DNA from: JBAZDC01 sp041654595
Lineage (GTDB): Bacteria; Pseudomonadota; Gammaproteobacteria; Burkholderiales; Burkholderiaceae_B
NCBI GenBank assembly: GCA_964551305.1
Contig: CAZKBT010000014.1
Span: 1 to 56,842, forward strand
Length of the DNA: 56,842 nucleotides
Direction: 5' to 3'
The notes under the pieces were generated by a model. The model searched no databases, was not told the origin of the DNA, and saw only the letters and a list, made by a program, of their open reading frames with translations. How positions within the stretch are numbered: the stretch's first letter is position 1; each line of letters starts with the position of its first letter. The position numbers were made by a program, and so were the translations under genes. Below are positions 33,845 to 43,666 of the stretch, in pieces.

Positions 33845-36706
33845 ATGGAAGCGATACGCATCCGGGGTGCGCGAACCCACAATCTGAAAAACATCTCGGT
33901 CGATTTGCCTCGCCACAAGCTGGTCGTGGTCACCGGACTGTCGGGGTCGGGCAAATCGTCCCTGGCGTTCGACACGCTGTATGCGGAAGGCCAGCGACGC
34001 TATGTCGAAAGCTTGTCGGCATACGCGCGCCAGTTTCTGCAATTGATGGACAAGCCGGACGTGGATTTGATCGAAGGCCTGTCGCCCGCCATTTCCATCG
34101 AGCAAAAATCCGCGGGCCATAATCCGCGCTCTACCGTCGGCACCATCACCGAAATTCACGATTACCTGCGCCTGTTGTATGCGCGGGTGGGAACACCCTA
34201 TTGCCCCGACCACGATCTGCCGCTGCAGGCGCAAAGCGTCAGCCAGATGGTGGACAAGATGCTGGGCTGGCCGCCGGATACCCGCCTGGCCGTCATCGCT
34301 CCCCTGGCGCGCGCCCGCAAAGGCAGCTTCGAAGACGAACTGGCCGGCCTGCAAGCGCAAGGCTTCGTGCGGCTGCGGGTCGACGGCCAAGTCGTCAACA
34401 TCGACGAGCTGGCTCCCTTGAACAAAAACGAGAAGCACGACATCGACGTCGTGGTCGACCGGCTGCGCGTCAAGCCCGAAAGCCAGCAGCGCCTGGCTGA
34501 AAGCACGGAAACCGCGCTCAAGCTGGCCCAGGGCCGCATGCTGGCGTTGAATCTGGACACCGACGAAGAACTGGCGTTTTCCAGCCGCTACGCATGCCCG
34601 GTCTGCCAGTACAGCCTGACCGAATTGGAGCCCCGCCTGTTCAGCTTCAACAATCCCGTGGGCGCCTGTCCCAGCTGCGACGGCCTGGGCTATCAGCATT
34701 TTTTCGATCCGAAGCGCGTCGTGGCGTTTCCGGAACTGAGCCTGGCCGGCGGCGCCATCAACGGCTGGGACCGACGCAACGCCTTTACCCACACGCTATT
34801 GACGAGCCTGGCGGCGCATTACGATTTCGACATCGACACGCCCTTCGAGAACCTGCCGGCGCCCATCCAGCACTGCGTCCTGTATGGATCCGGCGAAGAA
34901 CAGCTGTCTTTTCTCTATCTGAACGAGAAGGGCAAGACCACGGTCAAGCAACATGCGTTCGAAGGCATCATTCCGAATCTGGAACGCCGCTGGCGCGAGA
35001 CCGACTCCAGCGCGGTGCGCGAGGAACTGAACAAATACCGCCATACGCGCACCTGCCCCGATTGCCACGGCTCTCGATTGCGCTCGGAAGCCCGGCACGT
35101 TCTGATCGGCAACGAAATCGGCGAGCATGAACGCCGGGGCCGCGCCATTTTCGAAGTGGAGGCGATGTCGCTGGCCGAATGCCTGCAATGGTTTCAGGAG
35201 CTCGAGCTGGCCGGCGCCAAGCGGGAAATCGCAGACCGCATCTGCCGCGAAATCCGGGCGCGCCTGGAGTTCCTGAACAACGTGGGCTTGTCCTACTTGT
35301 CGCTGGATCGCAGCGCCGACACGATTTCGGGCGGTGAAGCCCAGCGCATCCGGCTCGCCAGCCAGATCGGCTCGGGCCTGACCGGCGTCATGTACGTCCT
35401 GGACGAACCGTCCATCGGACTGCACCAGCGCGACAACGACCGACTGATCAAGACGCTCCAGCACCTGCGCGATCTGGGCAACAGCGTCATCGTGGTCGAG
35501 CACGACGAGGACATGATCCGGGCCGCCGACCACGTACTCGACATGGGACCGGGCGCGGGCGAGCACGGCGGCGAAGTCGTCGCCCAAGGCACGCCCCAAG
35601 CCTTGACCGCCAACCCGGCCTCCTTGACCGGCCGGTATTTGAGCGGCGCCTGCCGGATCGCCATCCCCGAGCGGCGTCCGGTCACGGCGGACCTGCCCCG
35701 TCTGGAAATCCACGGCTGCCGGGGCAATAATCTGAAGAGCGTCGACCTGTCCATCCCCGCGGGCAGGCTGGTCTGCATCACCGGCGTGTCCGGATCGGGC
35801 AAATCGACCCTGATCAACGATACGCTGGCCGCGACGGTGGCCCAGACCCTGCACCGAGCCCAGGCCGAGCCCGCTCCCTACGACTCGCTGGAAGGATTGC
35901 GGCACTTCGACAAGATCATCAACGTCGATCAAAGCCCGATTGGCCGCACGCCGCGCAGCAATCCGGCGACCTATACGGGCATGTTCACGCCTATACGCGA
36001 GCTGTTCGCCAACGTGCCCGAGGCGCGCACGCGCGGCTACGACCCGGGGCGCTTTTCTTTCAACGTCAAGGGCGGGCGCTGCGAGGCCTGCCAGGGCGAC
36101 GGCATGGTCAAGGTGGAAATGCATTTCCTGCCCGACATGTACGTACCCTGCGATGTGTGCGGCGGCAAACGGTATAACCGGGAAACGCTGGAAATCCGCT
36201 ATCGGGGCCGCAATATCAGCGAAGTGCTGGACCTGACTGTCGAACAGGCGCTGGCCTACTTCGACGCCGTGCCCGCCATTTCACGCAAGCTGCATACCTT
36301 GATGGACGTGGGACTGTCCTATGTCCGCCTGGGACAAAGCGCCACGACGCTGTCGGGCGGCGAGGCCCAGCGGGTGAAATTGTCCCTGGAACTGTCAAAG
36401 CGCAGCACGGGCCGCACTTTGTACATTCTGGACGAACCCACGACCGGCCTGCACTTCCAGGATATCGCGCTGCTGCTGGAGGTGCTGCGCAAGCTGGTGG
36501 ATGGCGGCAATACGGTCGTCATCATCGAGCACAATCTGGACGTCATCAAAACGGCGGATTGGGTGGTCGACATGGGCCCCGAAGGAGGCCACGGGGGCGG
36601 CCGCATCGTCGCCCAGGGCACCCCCGAAGCCGTTGCGGCCTGCCCGGCAAGCCATACCGGACGGTACTTGAAGCCGCTGCTGGACGCCGCCGGCGCCACA
36701 CGATGA
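33845..36706 (+). CDS. uvrA: Excinuclease ABC subunit A
   Basis: 953 residues, full length. The first ATPase module has Walker A GLSGSGKS (Lys37) and the second GVSGSGKS (Lys653). ABC signatures (TISGGEAQRIRLA and TLSGGEAQRVKL) and Walker B segments (VLDEPSIGLH, ILDEPTTGLH) are present. Zinc modules lie at Cys251/254 (CPVC) and Cys746/749 with Cys769/772 (CEAC, CDVC). It recognises bulky DNA lesions with UvrB and starts nucleotide excision repair. The start at 33845 matches the usual MEAIRIRGARTHNLKN. Confidence 0.98.
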   Translation: MEAIRIRGARTHNLKNISVDLPRHKLVVVTGLSGSGKSSLAFDTLYAEGQRRYVESLSAYARQFLQLMDKPDVDLIEGLSPAISIEQKSAGHNPRSTVGTITEIHDYLRLLYARVGTPYCPDHDLPLQAQSVSQMVDKMLGWPPDTRLAVIAPLARARKGSFEDELAGLQAQGFVRLRVDGQVVNIDELAPLNKNEKHDIDVVVDRLRVKPESQQRLAESTETALKLAQGRMLALNLDTDEELAFSSRYACPVCQYSLTELEPRLFSFNNPVGACPSCDGLGYQHFFDPKRVVAFPELSLAGGAINGWDRRNAFTHTLLTSLAAHYDFDIDTPFENLPAPIQHCVLYGSGEEQLSFLYLNEKGKTTVKQHAFEGIIPNLERRWRETDSSAVREELNKYRHTRTCPDCHGSRLRSEARHVLIGNEIGEHERRGRAIFEVEAMSLAECLQWFQELELAGAKREIADRICREIRARLEFLNNVGLSYLSLDRSADTISGGEAQRIRLASQIGSGLTGVMYVLDEPSIGLHQRDNDRLIKTLQHLRDLGNSVIVVEHDEDMIRAADHVLDMGPGAGEHGGEVVAQGTPQALTANPASLTGRYLSGACRIAIPERRPVTADLPRLEIHGCRGNNLKSVDLSIPAGRLVCITGVSGSGKSTLINDTLAATVAQTLHRAQAEPAPYDSLEGLRHFDKIINVDQSPIGRTPRSNPATYTGMFTPIRELFANVPEARTRGYDPGRFSFNVKGGRCEACQGDGMVKVEMHFLPDMYVPCDVCGGKRYNRETLEIRYRGRNISEVLDLTVEQALAYFDAVPAISRKLHTLMDVGLSYVRLGQSATTLSGGEAQRVKLSLELSKRSTGRTLYILDEPTTGLHFQDIALLLEVLRKLVDGGNTVVIIEHNLDVIKTADWVVDMGPEGGHGGGRIVAQGTPEAVAACPASHTGRYLKPLLDAAGATR

Positions 36707-36784
36707 CCGCCCGGGCCTTTACAAGGGCGGAGCAAGTACGTAATCTTCCCCAAACCTGAAGTATAAAAACCGGAGACCCCCATC

Positions 36785-37933
36785 ATGTTGTTGAAATCCC
36801 TGGCGACGGCCGTCGTCGCCTTAACGGCTTTGGGCGCCGCCCCCAGCCTTGCGCAAGTCAAGATCGGCGTCATCAGCTCCGCGACCGGGCCGACCGCCCT
36901 GGTCGGCATTCCGCAAAAGAACACGGTGCCGCTCTTGCCCAAGAAAATGGGCGACCTGTCCGTGGAATACATTTTCATGGATGACGCCAGCGACCTGAAC
37001 CAAACCGTCACCCTTACCAGGAAGCTGATTTCGGAAGAACGCATCGATGCGCTCATCGGCCCGACGGGCTCGCCCAATGCCATGGCCATCATCCAGATCA
37101 TGGCGGAAGCGGGTACGCCCATGCTGGCGCCCGTCGGCAGCGCGGCGGTCGTGCTGCCGATGACACCCGACAAGAAATGGGTGTTCAAGACGACTCAGAA
37201 CGATGACATCATCGCCGAAGCGCTGGTGGAGCACATGGTCAAGACCGGCATCAAGACGGTCGGCTTCATGGGCATGAACGACGCCTATGGCGAAAACTGG
37301 CTTAAGGTGCTGACGGAGCTGGCCGACAAGAACGACATCAAGCTCATCGCGACCGAACGCTATCAGCGCTCGGACAGCTCGGTCACCGGCCAAGCCTTGA
37401 AAGTGTTGGCCGCCAACCCCGATGCCGTACTGATCGCGGGCACCGGCGCCGCGGCCGTGCTGCCGGCCGCCACGCTGTCGGGCCAAGGCTACAAAGGCCG
37501 GTTCTACCAGACCCATGGCGCCGCCCTGCCCGCCTTCCTTCAGCTGGGCGGCAAGGACGTCGAAGACACGGTGCTGGCCGCCGGCCTGATGCTCGTGCTT
37601 CCCGAAATCGACGACGGCAACCCGTCCAAGAAGATTGCCGAGGACTACATCCAGCGCTATACCGATATGTACAAGGCCGCGCCCGCCACGTTCGGAGCCA
37701 ACGTCTACGATGCGGGACTATTGCTGGAGCGCGCCGTCCCCATCGCGGCCAAAGCCGCGAAGCCGGGCACCAAGGAATTCCGGGCCGCGCTGCGCGATAC
37801 GCTGGAACAAACCCGCGAGCTCGTGGCCACGCAGGGCGTGTACAACATGAATCCCGACGACCATAGCGGCTTCGATGAGCGCGGCCGCGAACTTATCACG
37901 GTCAAGGGCGGCCAATGGCGGCTGGTCAAGTAG
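36785..37933 (+). CDS. LIV-type ABC transporter substrate-binding protein
   Basis: 382 residues: a signal peptide of about 23 residues (ending SLAQ), then VKIGVISSATGPTALVG, the start of the Peripla_BP_6 (leucine/isoleucine/valine-binding) fold. Supporting motifs are LIGPTGSPNAMAI, MNDAYGENWLKVL and ANVYDAGLLLERA. GGAGA lies 11 bases before the ATG. No permease or ATPase genes follow, so it is an orphan receptor. The ligand may be a branched-chain amino acid, an amide or an aromatic acid. Confidence 0.92.
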   Translation: MLLKSLATAVVALTALGAAPSLAQVKIGVISSATGPTALVGIPQKNTVPLLPKKMGDLSVEYIFMDDASDLNQTVTLTRKLISEERIDALIGPTGSPNAMAIIQIMAEAGTPMLAPVGSAAVVLPMTPDKKWVFKTTQNDDIIAEALVEHMVKTGIKTVGFMGMNDAYGENWLKVLTELADKNDIKLIATERYQRSDSSVTGQALKVLAANPDAVLIAGTGAAAVLPAATLSGQGYKGRFYQTHGAALPAFLQLGGKDVEDTVLAAGLMLVLPEIDDGNPSKKIAEDYIQRYTDMYKAAPATFGANVYDAGLLLERAVPIAAKAAKPGTKEFRAALRDTLEQTRELVATQGVYNMNPDDHSGFDERGRELITVKGGQWRLVK

Positions 37934-37981
37934 CCACGAGGCGCCGCGCCTGAGCGTCCGCCCGTTTCGCCGCATGGCCTG

Positions 37982-38812
37982 CTATACGCAGGCCATATTT
38001 TCGGCGTTGCGTTTTTGAACCGACTCGGGAATGGGCACGACGGCGCCCATGGCAATCCTGCCCTCTTCGAACATGGATAGCTGCCCGGCCTCGAAACGCG
38101 TCCAGGTTTCATTGTTCGTCAGCGGCTTGGTGGCGATGACGGCCATGCAATCGTCGGGCCGATTGATCAGGGAAAAATCGATGCCCATGTCGGCGTCGAT
38201 CAATTGCGCCTTCATGAACGGCCATTGGCGCAAGGTGTAATACATATTCGTCGAGCAATGGGCGAAAAGAAAGCGCCCGTTGGACAGCAGGAAATTGAAC
38301 ACGCCGTGTCGGGTGATCGTGCCGGTCAGCTCCTTGATCGCCTGGAAAAGCTCCTGCTCGGACGGCTCGCGATATCCGAAATGCCTGCGCAGTCCCTGCA
38401 TGATCTGGCAAAAGGCCAGCTCGCTGTCGGTGGCGCCCACCGTCTGGTAGCTGCCGTCGCACTCGGGCCGATAATCCAGCAAATCGCCATTATGAGCGAA
38501 CATCCAGTGCCGCCCCCAAAGCTCCCGCGTAAACGGGTGGCAGTTTTCCAGGACGGCAGCGCCCTGCGTCGCCTTGCGGATATGCGCGATGACATTCTTG
38601 GATTTGATGGGGTAGCGCTTGATCAGCTCCGCTACCGGCGACTGGCAGCATGGATGATTGTCGATGAAGACCCGGCACGCCTTGCGCTCGAAAAAGCCGA
38701 TCCCGAATCCGTCGGCATGGTGATCCGTCTGGCCGCCCCGGGCGGCAAAACCGGTAAACGAGAACGTAATATCGGTTGGCGTTGCGCAATTCATGCCCAA
38801 CAACTGACACAT
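37982..38812 (-). CDS. Class II glutamine amidotransferase, YafJ-like
   Basis: 276 residues starting MCQLLGMNC, so Cys2 becomes the N-terminal nucleophile after Met removal. Family motifs are HHADGFGIGF, NVIAHIRKATQG and HWMFAHNGDLLDY, which form the Ntn-type glutaminase pocket. YafJ-like proteins carry only the glutaminase domain; their physiological acceptor is unclear. The frame is open to 39001, but the nucleophile requirement fixes the start at 38812. Confidence 0.92.
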   Translation of the reverse strand: MCQLLGMNCATPTDITFSFTGFAARGGQTDHHADGFGIGFFERKACRVFIDNHPCCQSPVAELIKRYPIKSKNVIAHIRKATQGAAVLENCHPFTRELWGRHWMFAHNGDLLDYRPECDGSYQTVGATDSELAFCQIMQGLRRHFGYREPSEQELFQAIKELTGTITRHGVFNFLLSNGRFLFAHCSTNMYYTLRQWPFMKAQLIDADMGIDFSLINRPDDCMAVIATKPLTNNETWTRFEAGQLSMFEEGRIAMGAVVPIPESVQKRNAENMACV

Positions 38813-39003
38813 AGTGCTTTTCTTTGAAAACCGCCCCTGACCGTATTGCGCACACGCCCGTGTGCGAACTGGGCTGATTCTCGAAATTCTAGACTTTCGC
38901 CATCGAGACCGGATGTTTCCGTGAAAGGCATTGCGCTTTCCCCATCCGAAACGATGTCTTTTCGCAACAGAACGGTGGGCGGCGAAGCCCGCGCACAGCA
39001 TAG
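38813..39003. other. Spacer, nothing recognised
   Basis: 191 bases between the amidotransferase start and the end of the cardiolipin synthase gene. It presumably holds the amidotransferase promoter; no repeat or RNA gene was recognised. Confidence 0.4.
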
Positions 39004-40233
39004 TCAGTATTCCGACGCCTTCCCTGTCAGCGCGACGCCGATGCGCAACAAGGAGTACGCCAACGTATCCAGTAACCGGCTCGTCCAGCCATGGCGTTGG
39101 ACGAGCTCCAGGGTGACGGGTTGCGCATTGTCGGCGATCTCGCTCTCCAGCACGCGCGCCAATTCCCGCGCGAATCCCTTGTCGTCGACATAGACGTTGG
39201 CTTCCCGCGCCAGCAACAGGCTGAACGGATCCAGGTTGGCGGATCCGATCATCGCCCGGTCATCGATCACCGCGACCTTCGCATGCAGGTAGCTGGCTTT
39301 GTACTCGTAAATCTCGATACCGTCCGCCAGCAAACGTTGATACATGTACCGGCCCGCGTAATACTGCATCGGATATTCGGAATGCCCCTGAACCAATAAC
39401 CGCACCCGCACGCCTCGCCGGGCGGCATGTTTGAGCACGCGCAAGAAGCGCCGCCCCGGGAAAAAGTATGCATTGGCGATCGTGACGTCCCGGCTGGCCC
39501 GCCCGATGTCGGCCGCATAGACGTTTTCGATGGTTTTACGAAAAAGCAGATTGTCGCGCTTGAGCAGCGCGGCACGCAAGTTCGCCGTGTCCTTGCCGGG
39601 CGCCGCAAGCATGTCCTTTCGCCGCATGAAGCGCCGGCGCCACCCCGCCAGACGCTTGTAGAAGGCATCCCAGTCCTGGCGCTTGCGCCAGGCCATGCGC
39701 AACCACAGCCGCCGCTGCGCGGACTCCACGTCCTGAAGCAGCGGGCCCTCGATGCGCACGGCGAAGTCGAACCGGGGATTGCGCCGCCCGTTCACCAGCG
39801 GCACTTCGTAAAAGTCATCCAGAATATTGATGCCGCCGACAAATGCGATCCGGCCGTCCACGACGGCGGTCTTGCGGTGCATGCGGCGCAACCTGCCCGC
39901 ATCCCACCGGATCGCCCGCAAGCCCTGCGGCTCAGGCCGATACACGCGGCATGCGATGCCCGTCGCCGACAGGTGGCGAACCAGTTCCTGCGCTGTTGCG
40001 CTGCAGCCGAAACCGTCTATCACCACCCTGACCTTTACCTTGCGCGCGCGCGCCGCAGCCAGACGATCCAGCAAGGCAAGGCCGGTCTCGTCCAGGTTGA
40101 AGATATAGGTTTCCAGGTGTATGGACTTGCGCGCCTGGTCGATGGCTTCGAACAGCGCAGGGAAAAACGCCACGCCGTTATGCAGCAACGTCAAGCGGTT
40201 GCCGTCACGCCAGGGTATGGGTCTGGAAGGCAA
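39004..40233 (-). CDS. clsB: Cardiolipin synthase ClsB-type phospholipase D
   Basis: 409 residues with two HKD motifs: HRKTAVVD beginning at His119 and HAKVAVID beginning at His317, each followed by the GGxN or GSANLD turn. The N-terminus NGVAFFPALFEAI and IHLETYIFNLDETG match ClsB. It joins phosphatidyl groups to make cardiolipin at the inner membrane. It follows the YbhP-like gene by 12 bases, reproducing the ybhP-clsB arrangement of enterobacteria without ybhN. Confidence 0.92.
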   Translation of the reverse strand: MPSRPIPWRDGNRLTLLHNGVAFFPALFEAIDQARKSIHLETYIFNLDETGLALLDRLAAARARKVKVRVVIDGFGCSATAQELVRHLSATGIACRVYRPEPQGLRAIRWDAGRLRRMHRKTAVVDGRIAFVGGINILDDFYEVPLVNGRRNPRFDFAVRIEGPLLQDVESAQRRLWLRMAWRKRQDWDAFYKRLAGWRRRFMRRKDMLAAPGKDTANLRAALLKRDNLLFRKTIENVYAADIGRASRDVTIANAYFFPGRRFLRVLKHAARRGVRVRLLVQGHSEYPMQYYAGRYMYQRLLADGIEIYEYKASYLHAKVAVIDDRAMIGSANLDPFSLLLAREANVYVDDKGFARELARVLESEIADNAQPVTLELVQRHGWTSRLLDTLAYSLLRIGVALTGKASEY

Positions 40234-40245
40234 GTCCGTCCCGCC

Positions 40246-41091
40246 TCACGGCAATTCCAGCTCGGCGAACAGCGGAGCATGGTCGGACAACTGCTTCCAG
40301 GGATTCCCTTGCAGCACACGTGCCCGGCGCACGGCGAAGCCGCGCTGGTAGATCCGGTCTAGGCGCAGCCAGGGGAATGCGGCGGGAAACGTGCGTGGCG
40401 GAGGCGTCATGCGCGCGGCGCCGTTTATGCCCAGCTCATGCACCCTCTGGGCCAGAGGCGCCGGAGTCGGCATGAAGGTTTCACGCAAGCGCGCAACGGG
40501 ATGGCGCCAGCTTCGCGTCGCCGTGCCGGGCGCGACGGCGAACACCTCGTACAGTCCGAGCTGCTCGACGAAGAGCGGCGCGAGACGGTTGCTCCAGTCG
40601 TTGAAGTCGCCCGCGATCAGCACAGGTTCGCCATCGGGCACGATGCGCTTGATGCGCTCGACCAGGGCGGCGACCTGTCGAGAGCGCCCCCCGGCGAACA
40701 GGCCCAGATGCACGACCAGGCAGTGCACTGCCGTTCCATCGATGTCGACCACGGCATGCAGCAGTCCGCGCTGTTCCATCCGATGATCGGAAATATCCTG
40801 ATTCTCGTAGCTGAGCACCGGAAACCCCGAAAGCAGGGCGTTGCCATGGTCCGTGTGCTCCCGCACGGCGTTGCAGCCGTACACGGCCTCCATACTCAGC
40901 GCGGCGCTCAGGAATTCGTGCTGCGCGTGCAAGCTGGAGCGTTTGAGGTTACGGCCTTGGACTTCCTGGAGAAACAGGAGATCGGGACGCAAGTTGTACA
41001 GGCCCAATCGCAGCGCAGCCAACGATTCCCGCCCTCCCGTTGCCGAGAGGCCTTTGTGAATGTTGTAGCTGACGATCCGGACCACCGACAT
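40246..41091 (-). CDS. Endonuclease/exonuclease/phosphatase family protein, YbhP-like
   Basis: 281 residues of the EEP (DNase I-like) fold. The N-terminal strand RIVSYNIHKGLS carries the metal-site Asn, LLFLQEVQG the catalytic Glu, LIAGDFNDW the Asp/Asn pair, and LSDHAPLFAEL the final Asp-His. Such enzymes cleave phosphodiester bonds in nucleic acids or lipids. Its coupling to clsB suggests a role in membrane phospholipid processing. It begins 16 bases after the aspS stop, so the three genes are probably co-transcribed. Confidence 0.92.
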   Translation of the reverse strand: MSVVRIVSYNIHKGLSATGGRESLAALRLGLYNLRPDLLFLQEVQGRNLKRSSLHAQHEFLSAALSMEAVYGCNAVREHTDHGNALLSGFPVLSYENQDISDHRMEQRGLLHAVVDIDGTAVHCLVVHLGLFAGGRSRQVAALVERIKRIVPDGEPVLIAGDFNDWSNRLAPLFVEQLGLYEVFAVAPGTATRSWRHPVARLRETFMPTPAPLAQRVHELGINGAARMTPPPRTFPAAFPWLRLDRIYQRGFAVRRARVLQGNPWKQLSDHAPLFAELELP

Positions 41092-41107
41092 CAGCGCCCC
41101 TCCATGG

Positions 41108-42910
41108 TTAACTCAAGGACTTCGCCGCATCCGGGTTGCGCAACCGGATATGCAGCTCGCGCAACTGCTTGTCGTCGACGCTGGACGGCGCCTGCGTCAG
41201 CAGGCATTGCGCACGCTGCGTTTTCGGGAAGGCGATGACGTCGCGGATGGAGTCCGCGCCCGCCATCATGGTCACCAGACGATCCAGGCCGAACGCCACG
41301 CCGCCATGAGGAGGAGCGCCGTATTGCAAGGCATCGAGCAAGAAGCCGAATTTTTCCCGCGCTTCTTCCGCGCCGATGTTCAATGCCTGGAAGACCTTGG
41401 TCTGCACGTCGGCGCGATGGATGCGCACCGAGCCGCCTCCGACTTCCCAGCCGTTGAGCACCAGGTCGTAGGCTTTTGCCAGGGCCTGCCCCGGATCCGT
41501 TTCCAGCAGATCCTCGTGGCCGTCCTTGGGGCTGGTGAACGGATGGTGCGCGGCAAAGTAGCGGCCTTCCGCCTCATCGTATTCGAACATGGGAAAGTCG
41601 ATGACCCACAGGGGTTTCCAACCCGCCTCGAACAGGCCGTTCTCGACGCCGAACTCGCTATGGCCGATCTTGACGCGCAAGGCGCCGATCGCGTCGTTGA
41701 CGATCTTCGCCTTGTCCGCGCCGAAGAAAATCAAATCACCGCTCCGGGCGCCCGTACGTTCGATCAATTGCTTGAGCGCGTCGACGTGGATGTTCTTGAC
41801 GATGGGGGACTGCAAGCCTTCGGGAATCGCGGCGGCGTCATTGACCTTGATGTAGGCCAGGCCCTTGGCGCCATAAATACCCACGAATTTCGTGTAGGCG
41901 TCGATCTCGCTGCGGGGCATGCTCGCACCACCCGGCACGCGCAAGGCGACGACGCGGCTGGCCGGATCGTTGGCGGGCGCCGAAAATACCTTGAAATCGA
42001 CGTCCGTCATCAAATCGGCCACATCGACGAATTCCAGCTTGACGCGCAGATCGGGCTTGTCCGAGCCATAGCGGGCCATGGCTTCCTGCCAGGTCATGGT
42101 GTCGAAGGTCTGCGGTAGATTCACCTGCTGCACGGCCGAGAACACATGGCGCACCATGCCCTCGAATATCTCACGGATTTCGACTTCGTTCAGGAACGAA
42201 GTCTCGCAATCGATCTGGGTAAATTCGGGCTGGCGGTCGGCGCGCAAATCCTCGTCCCGGAAGCATTTGGTGATCTGATAATAACGGTCGAACCCCGCCA
42301 CCATCAGCATCTGCTTGAACAGCTGCGGCGATTGGGGCAGGGCGAAGAAATGCCCCTGGTTCACCCGCGAAGGGACCAGGTAGTCGCGCGCGCCTTCAGG
42401 CGTGCTCTTGGTCAGCATCGGCGTTTCGATATCGATGAAGCCCAGGCTGTCCAGGTACTTGCGCACCTCGATCGAGACGCGATAACGCAGCATCAGGTTG
42501 TGCTGCATTTGCGGACGTCGCAGGTCCAGGACGCGATGCGTCAAGCGTGTCGTTTCCGACAAATTGTCGTCGTCCAGCTGGAACGGCGGCGTGACCGATG
42601 CATTCAGTATTTCGATCTCGCGGCATAGGACTTCGATCTCGCCCGACGCCAGATCCGTATTGGAGGTGCCTTCGGGACGCAGGCGAACCAGCCCCGTCAC
42701 CCGCACGCAGAATTCGTTGCGCAGGCGCTCGGCCGTTGCGAATGCATCCACATTGTCGGGGTCCACGACGATTTGCGCCAAGCCTGCACGATCACGCAGA
42801 TCAATGAATATCACGCCGCCATGATCACGGCGACGGTGCACCCAACCAAATAACGTCACAGTCTGGTCCAACTGGTCTTTACAAACCTGGCCGGTGTAGC
42901 AGGTACGCAT
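41108..42910 (-). CDS. aspS: Aspartyl-tRNA synthetase, probably non-discriminating
   Basis: 600 residues, the bacterial length with the GAD insertion. The anticodon-binding OB-fold has GWVHRRRDHGGVIFIDLRD; class II motif 2 is CFRDEDLRADRQPEFTQID, and motif 3 is GVAFGLDRLVTM. Residue 30 is His in RRRDHGG; discriminating enzymes such as that of E. coli have Leu there, so this enzyme may also charge tRNA-Asn and need GatCAB. The ATG at 42910 is used; the codon before it in frame is TTG. Confidence 0.96.
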   Translation of the reverse strand: MRTCYTGQVCKDQLDQTVTLFGWVHRRRDHGGVIFIDLRDRAGLAQIVVDPDNVDAFATAERLRNEFCVRVTGLVRLRPEGTSNTDLASGEIEVLCREIEILNASVTPPFQLDDDNLSETTRLTHRVLDLRRPQMQHNLMLRYRVSIEVRKYLDSLGFIDIETPMLTKSTPEGARDYLVPSRVNQGHFFALPQSPQLFKQMLMVAGFDRYYQITKCFRDEDLRADRQPEFTQIDCETSFLNEVEIREIFEGMVRHVFSAVQQVNLPQTFDTMTWQEAMARYGSDKPDLRVKLEFVDVADLMTDVDFKVFSAPANDPASRVVALRVPGGASMPRSEIDAYTKFVGIYGAKGLAYIKVNDAAAIPEGLQSPIVKNIHVDALKQLIERTGARSGDLIFFGADKAKIVNDAIGALRVKIGHSEFGVENGLFEAGWKPLWVIDFPMFEYDEAEGRYFAAHHPFTSPKDGHEDLLETDPGQALAKAYDLVLNGWEVGGGSVRIHRADVQTKVFQALNIGAEEAREKFGFLLDALQYGAPPHGGVAFGLDRLVTMMAGADSIRDVIAFPKTQRAQCLLTQAPSSVDDKQLRELHIRLRNPDAAKSLS

Positions 42911-42965
42911 CAAGAGTCACTCCGATTAGAAAATTCTGCTCATAGATATGGGAACGGGCGGATGC

Positions 42966-43637
42966 TCAGGCACCGCCCTTGCCGGCCGCGTCGCTATCGG
43001 CCGGCGGCGTGGGCGGCGCCCCCTCGACCGGCGCATCACCCGGCACTTTGGGAATCGGCGCGACCACGCCCATGGAAATAACGTATTTGAGCGCGGCATC
43101 CACCGTCATATCCAGGAACTGGACATCGCCGCGCGGCATCATCAGGAAAAATCCCGAGGTCGGGTTGGGCGTGGTGGGCACATAGACGCTGACGTAATCA
43201 CCGCCCAGCCTGGTTGCCACCTCTCCGCTGGGCGCGCCTGTCAGGAATGCGATCGTCCATGAGCCTGGACGGGGATACTGCACCAAAACGGCTTCGCGAA
43301 ACGCCTGGCCATGAGGAGCCAAAACCGTGTCGCTGACCTGTTTGACCGAATTATAAATGGAGCGAACCAGGGGGATGCGCCCGAGCAGCATCTCCCACCG
43401 CGCCACCAGCGCCTGGCCAATGATGTTGGCGCCGAGCAAGCCGGTCAAGAACACCACCAGCAACACCAGGACGAGCTGGAAACCCGGCAGTTGCACCCCG
43501 AATAGCGAACGCGACGACAGGAAGGAAGGCACGATGCTTTCCAGCGTCCCGATCAGCAGGTTGATGACCCAGACCGTAATGATCAACGGAATCCAGATCA
43601 ATAGACCGGTAATGAAGTAGCGTTTGAAAAAGCGCAT
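42966..43637 (-). CDS. DUF502 inner-membrane protein
   Basis: 223 residues. The start MRFFKRYFITGLLIWIPLIIT and a second helix (LVLVLLVVFLTGLLGANII) are two membrane segments. The IPLVRSIYNSVKQV motif and the following globular domain (VSVYVPTTPNPTSGFF) define DUF502. The C-terminus is a Pro/Ala/Gly-rich tail. Its function is unknown. The position between the FmdB-like gene and aspS is conserved in Burkholderiales. Confidence 0.92.
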   Translation of the reverse strand: MRFFKRYFITGLLIWIPLIITVWVINLLIGTLESIVPSFLSSRSLFGVQLPGFQLVLVLLVVFLTGLLGANIIGQALVARWEMLLGRIPLVRSIYNSVKQVSDTVLAPHGQAFREAVLVQYPRPGSWTIAFLTGAPSGEVATRLGGDYVSVYVPTTPNPTSGFFLMMPRGDVQFLDMTVDAALKYVISMGVVAPIPKVPGDAPVEGAPPTPPADSDAAGKGGA

Positions 43638-43666
43638 GCGGGCTCGAAAAAGTCGGTCGTGCCCGC

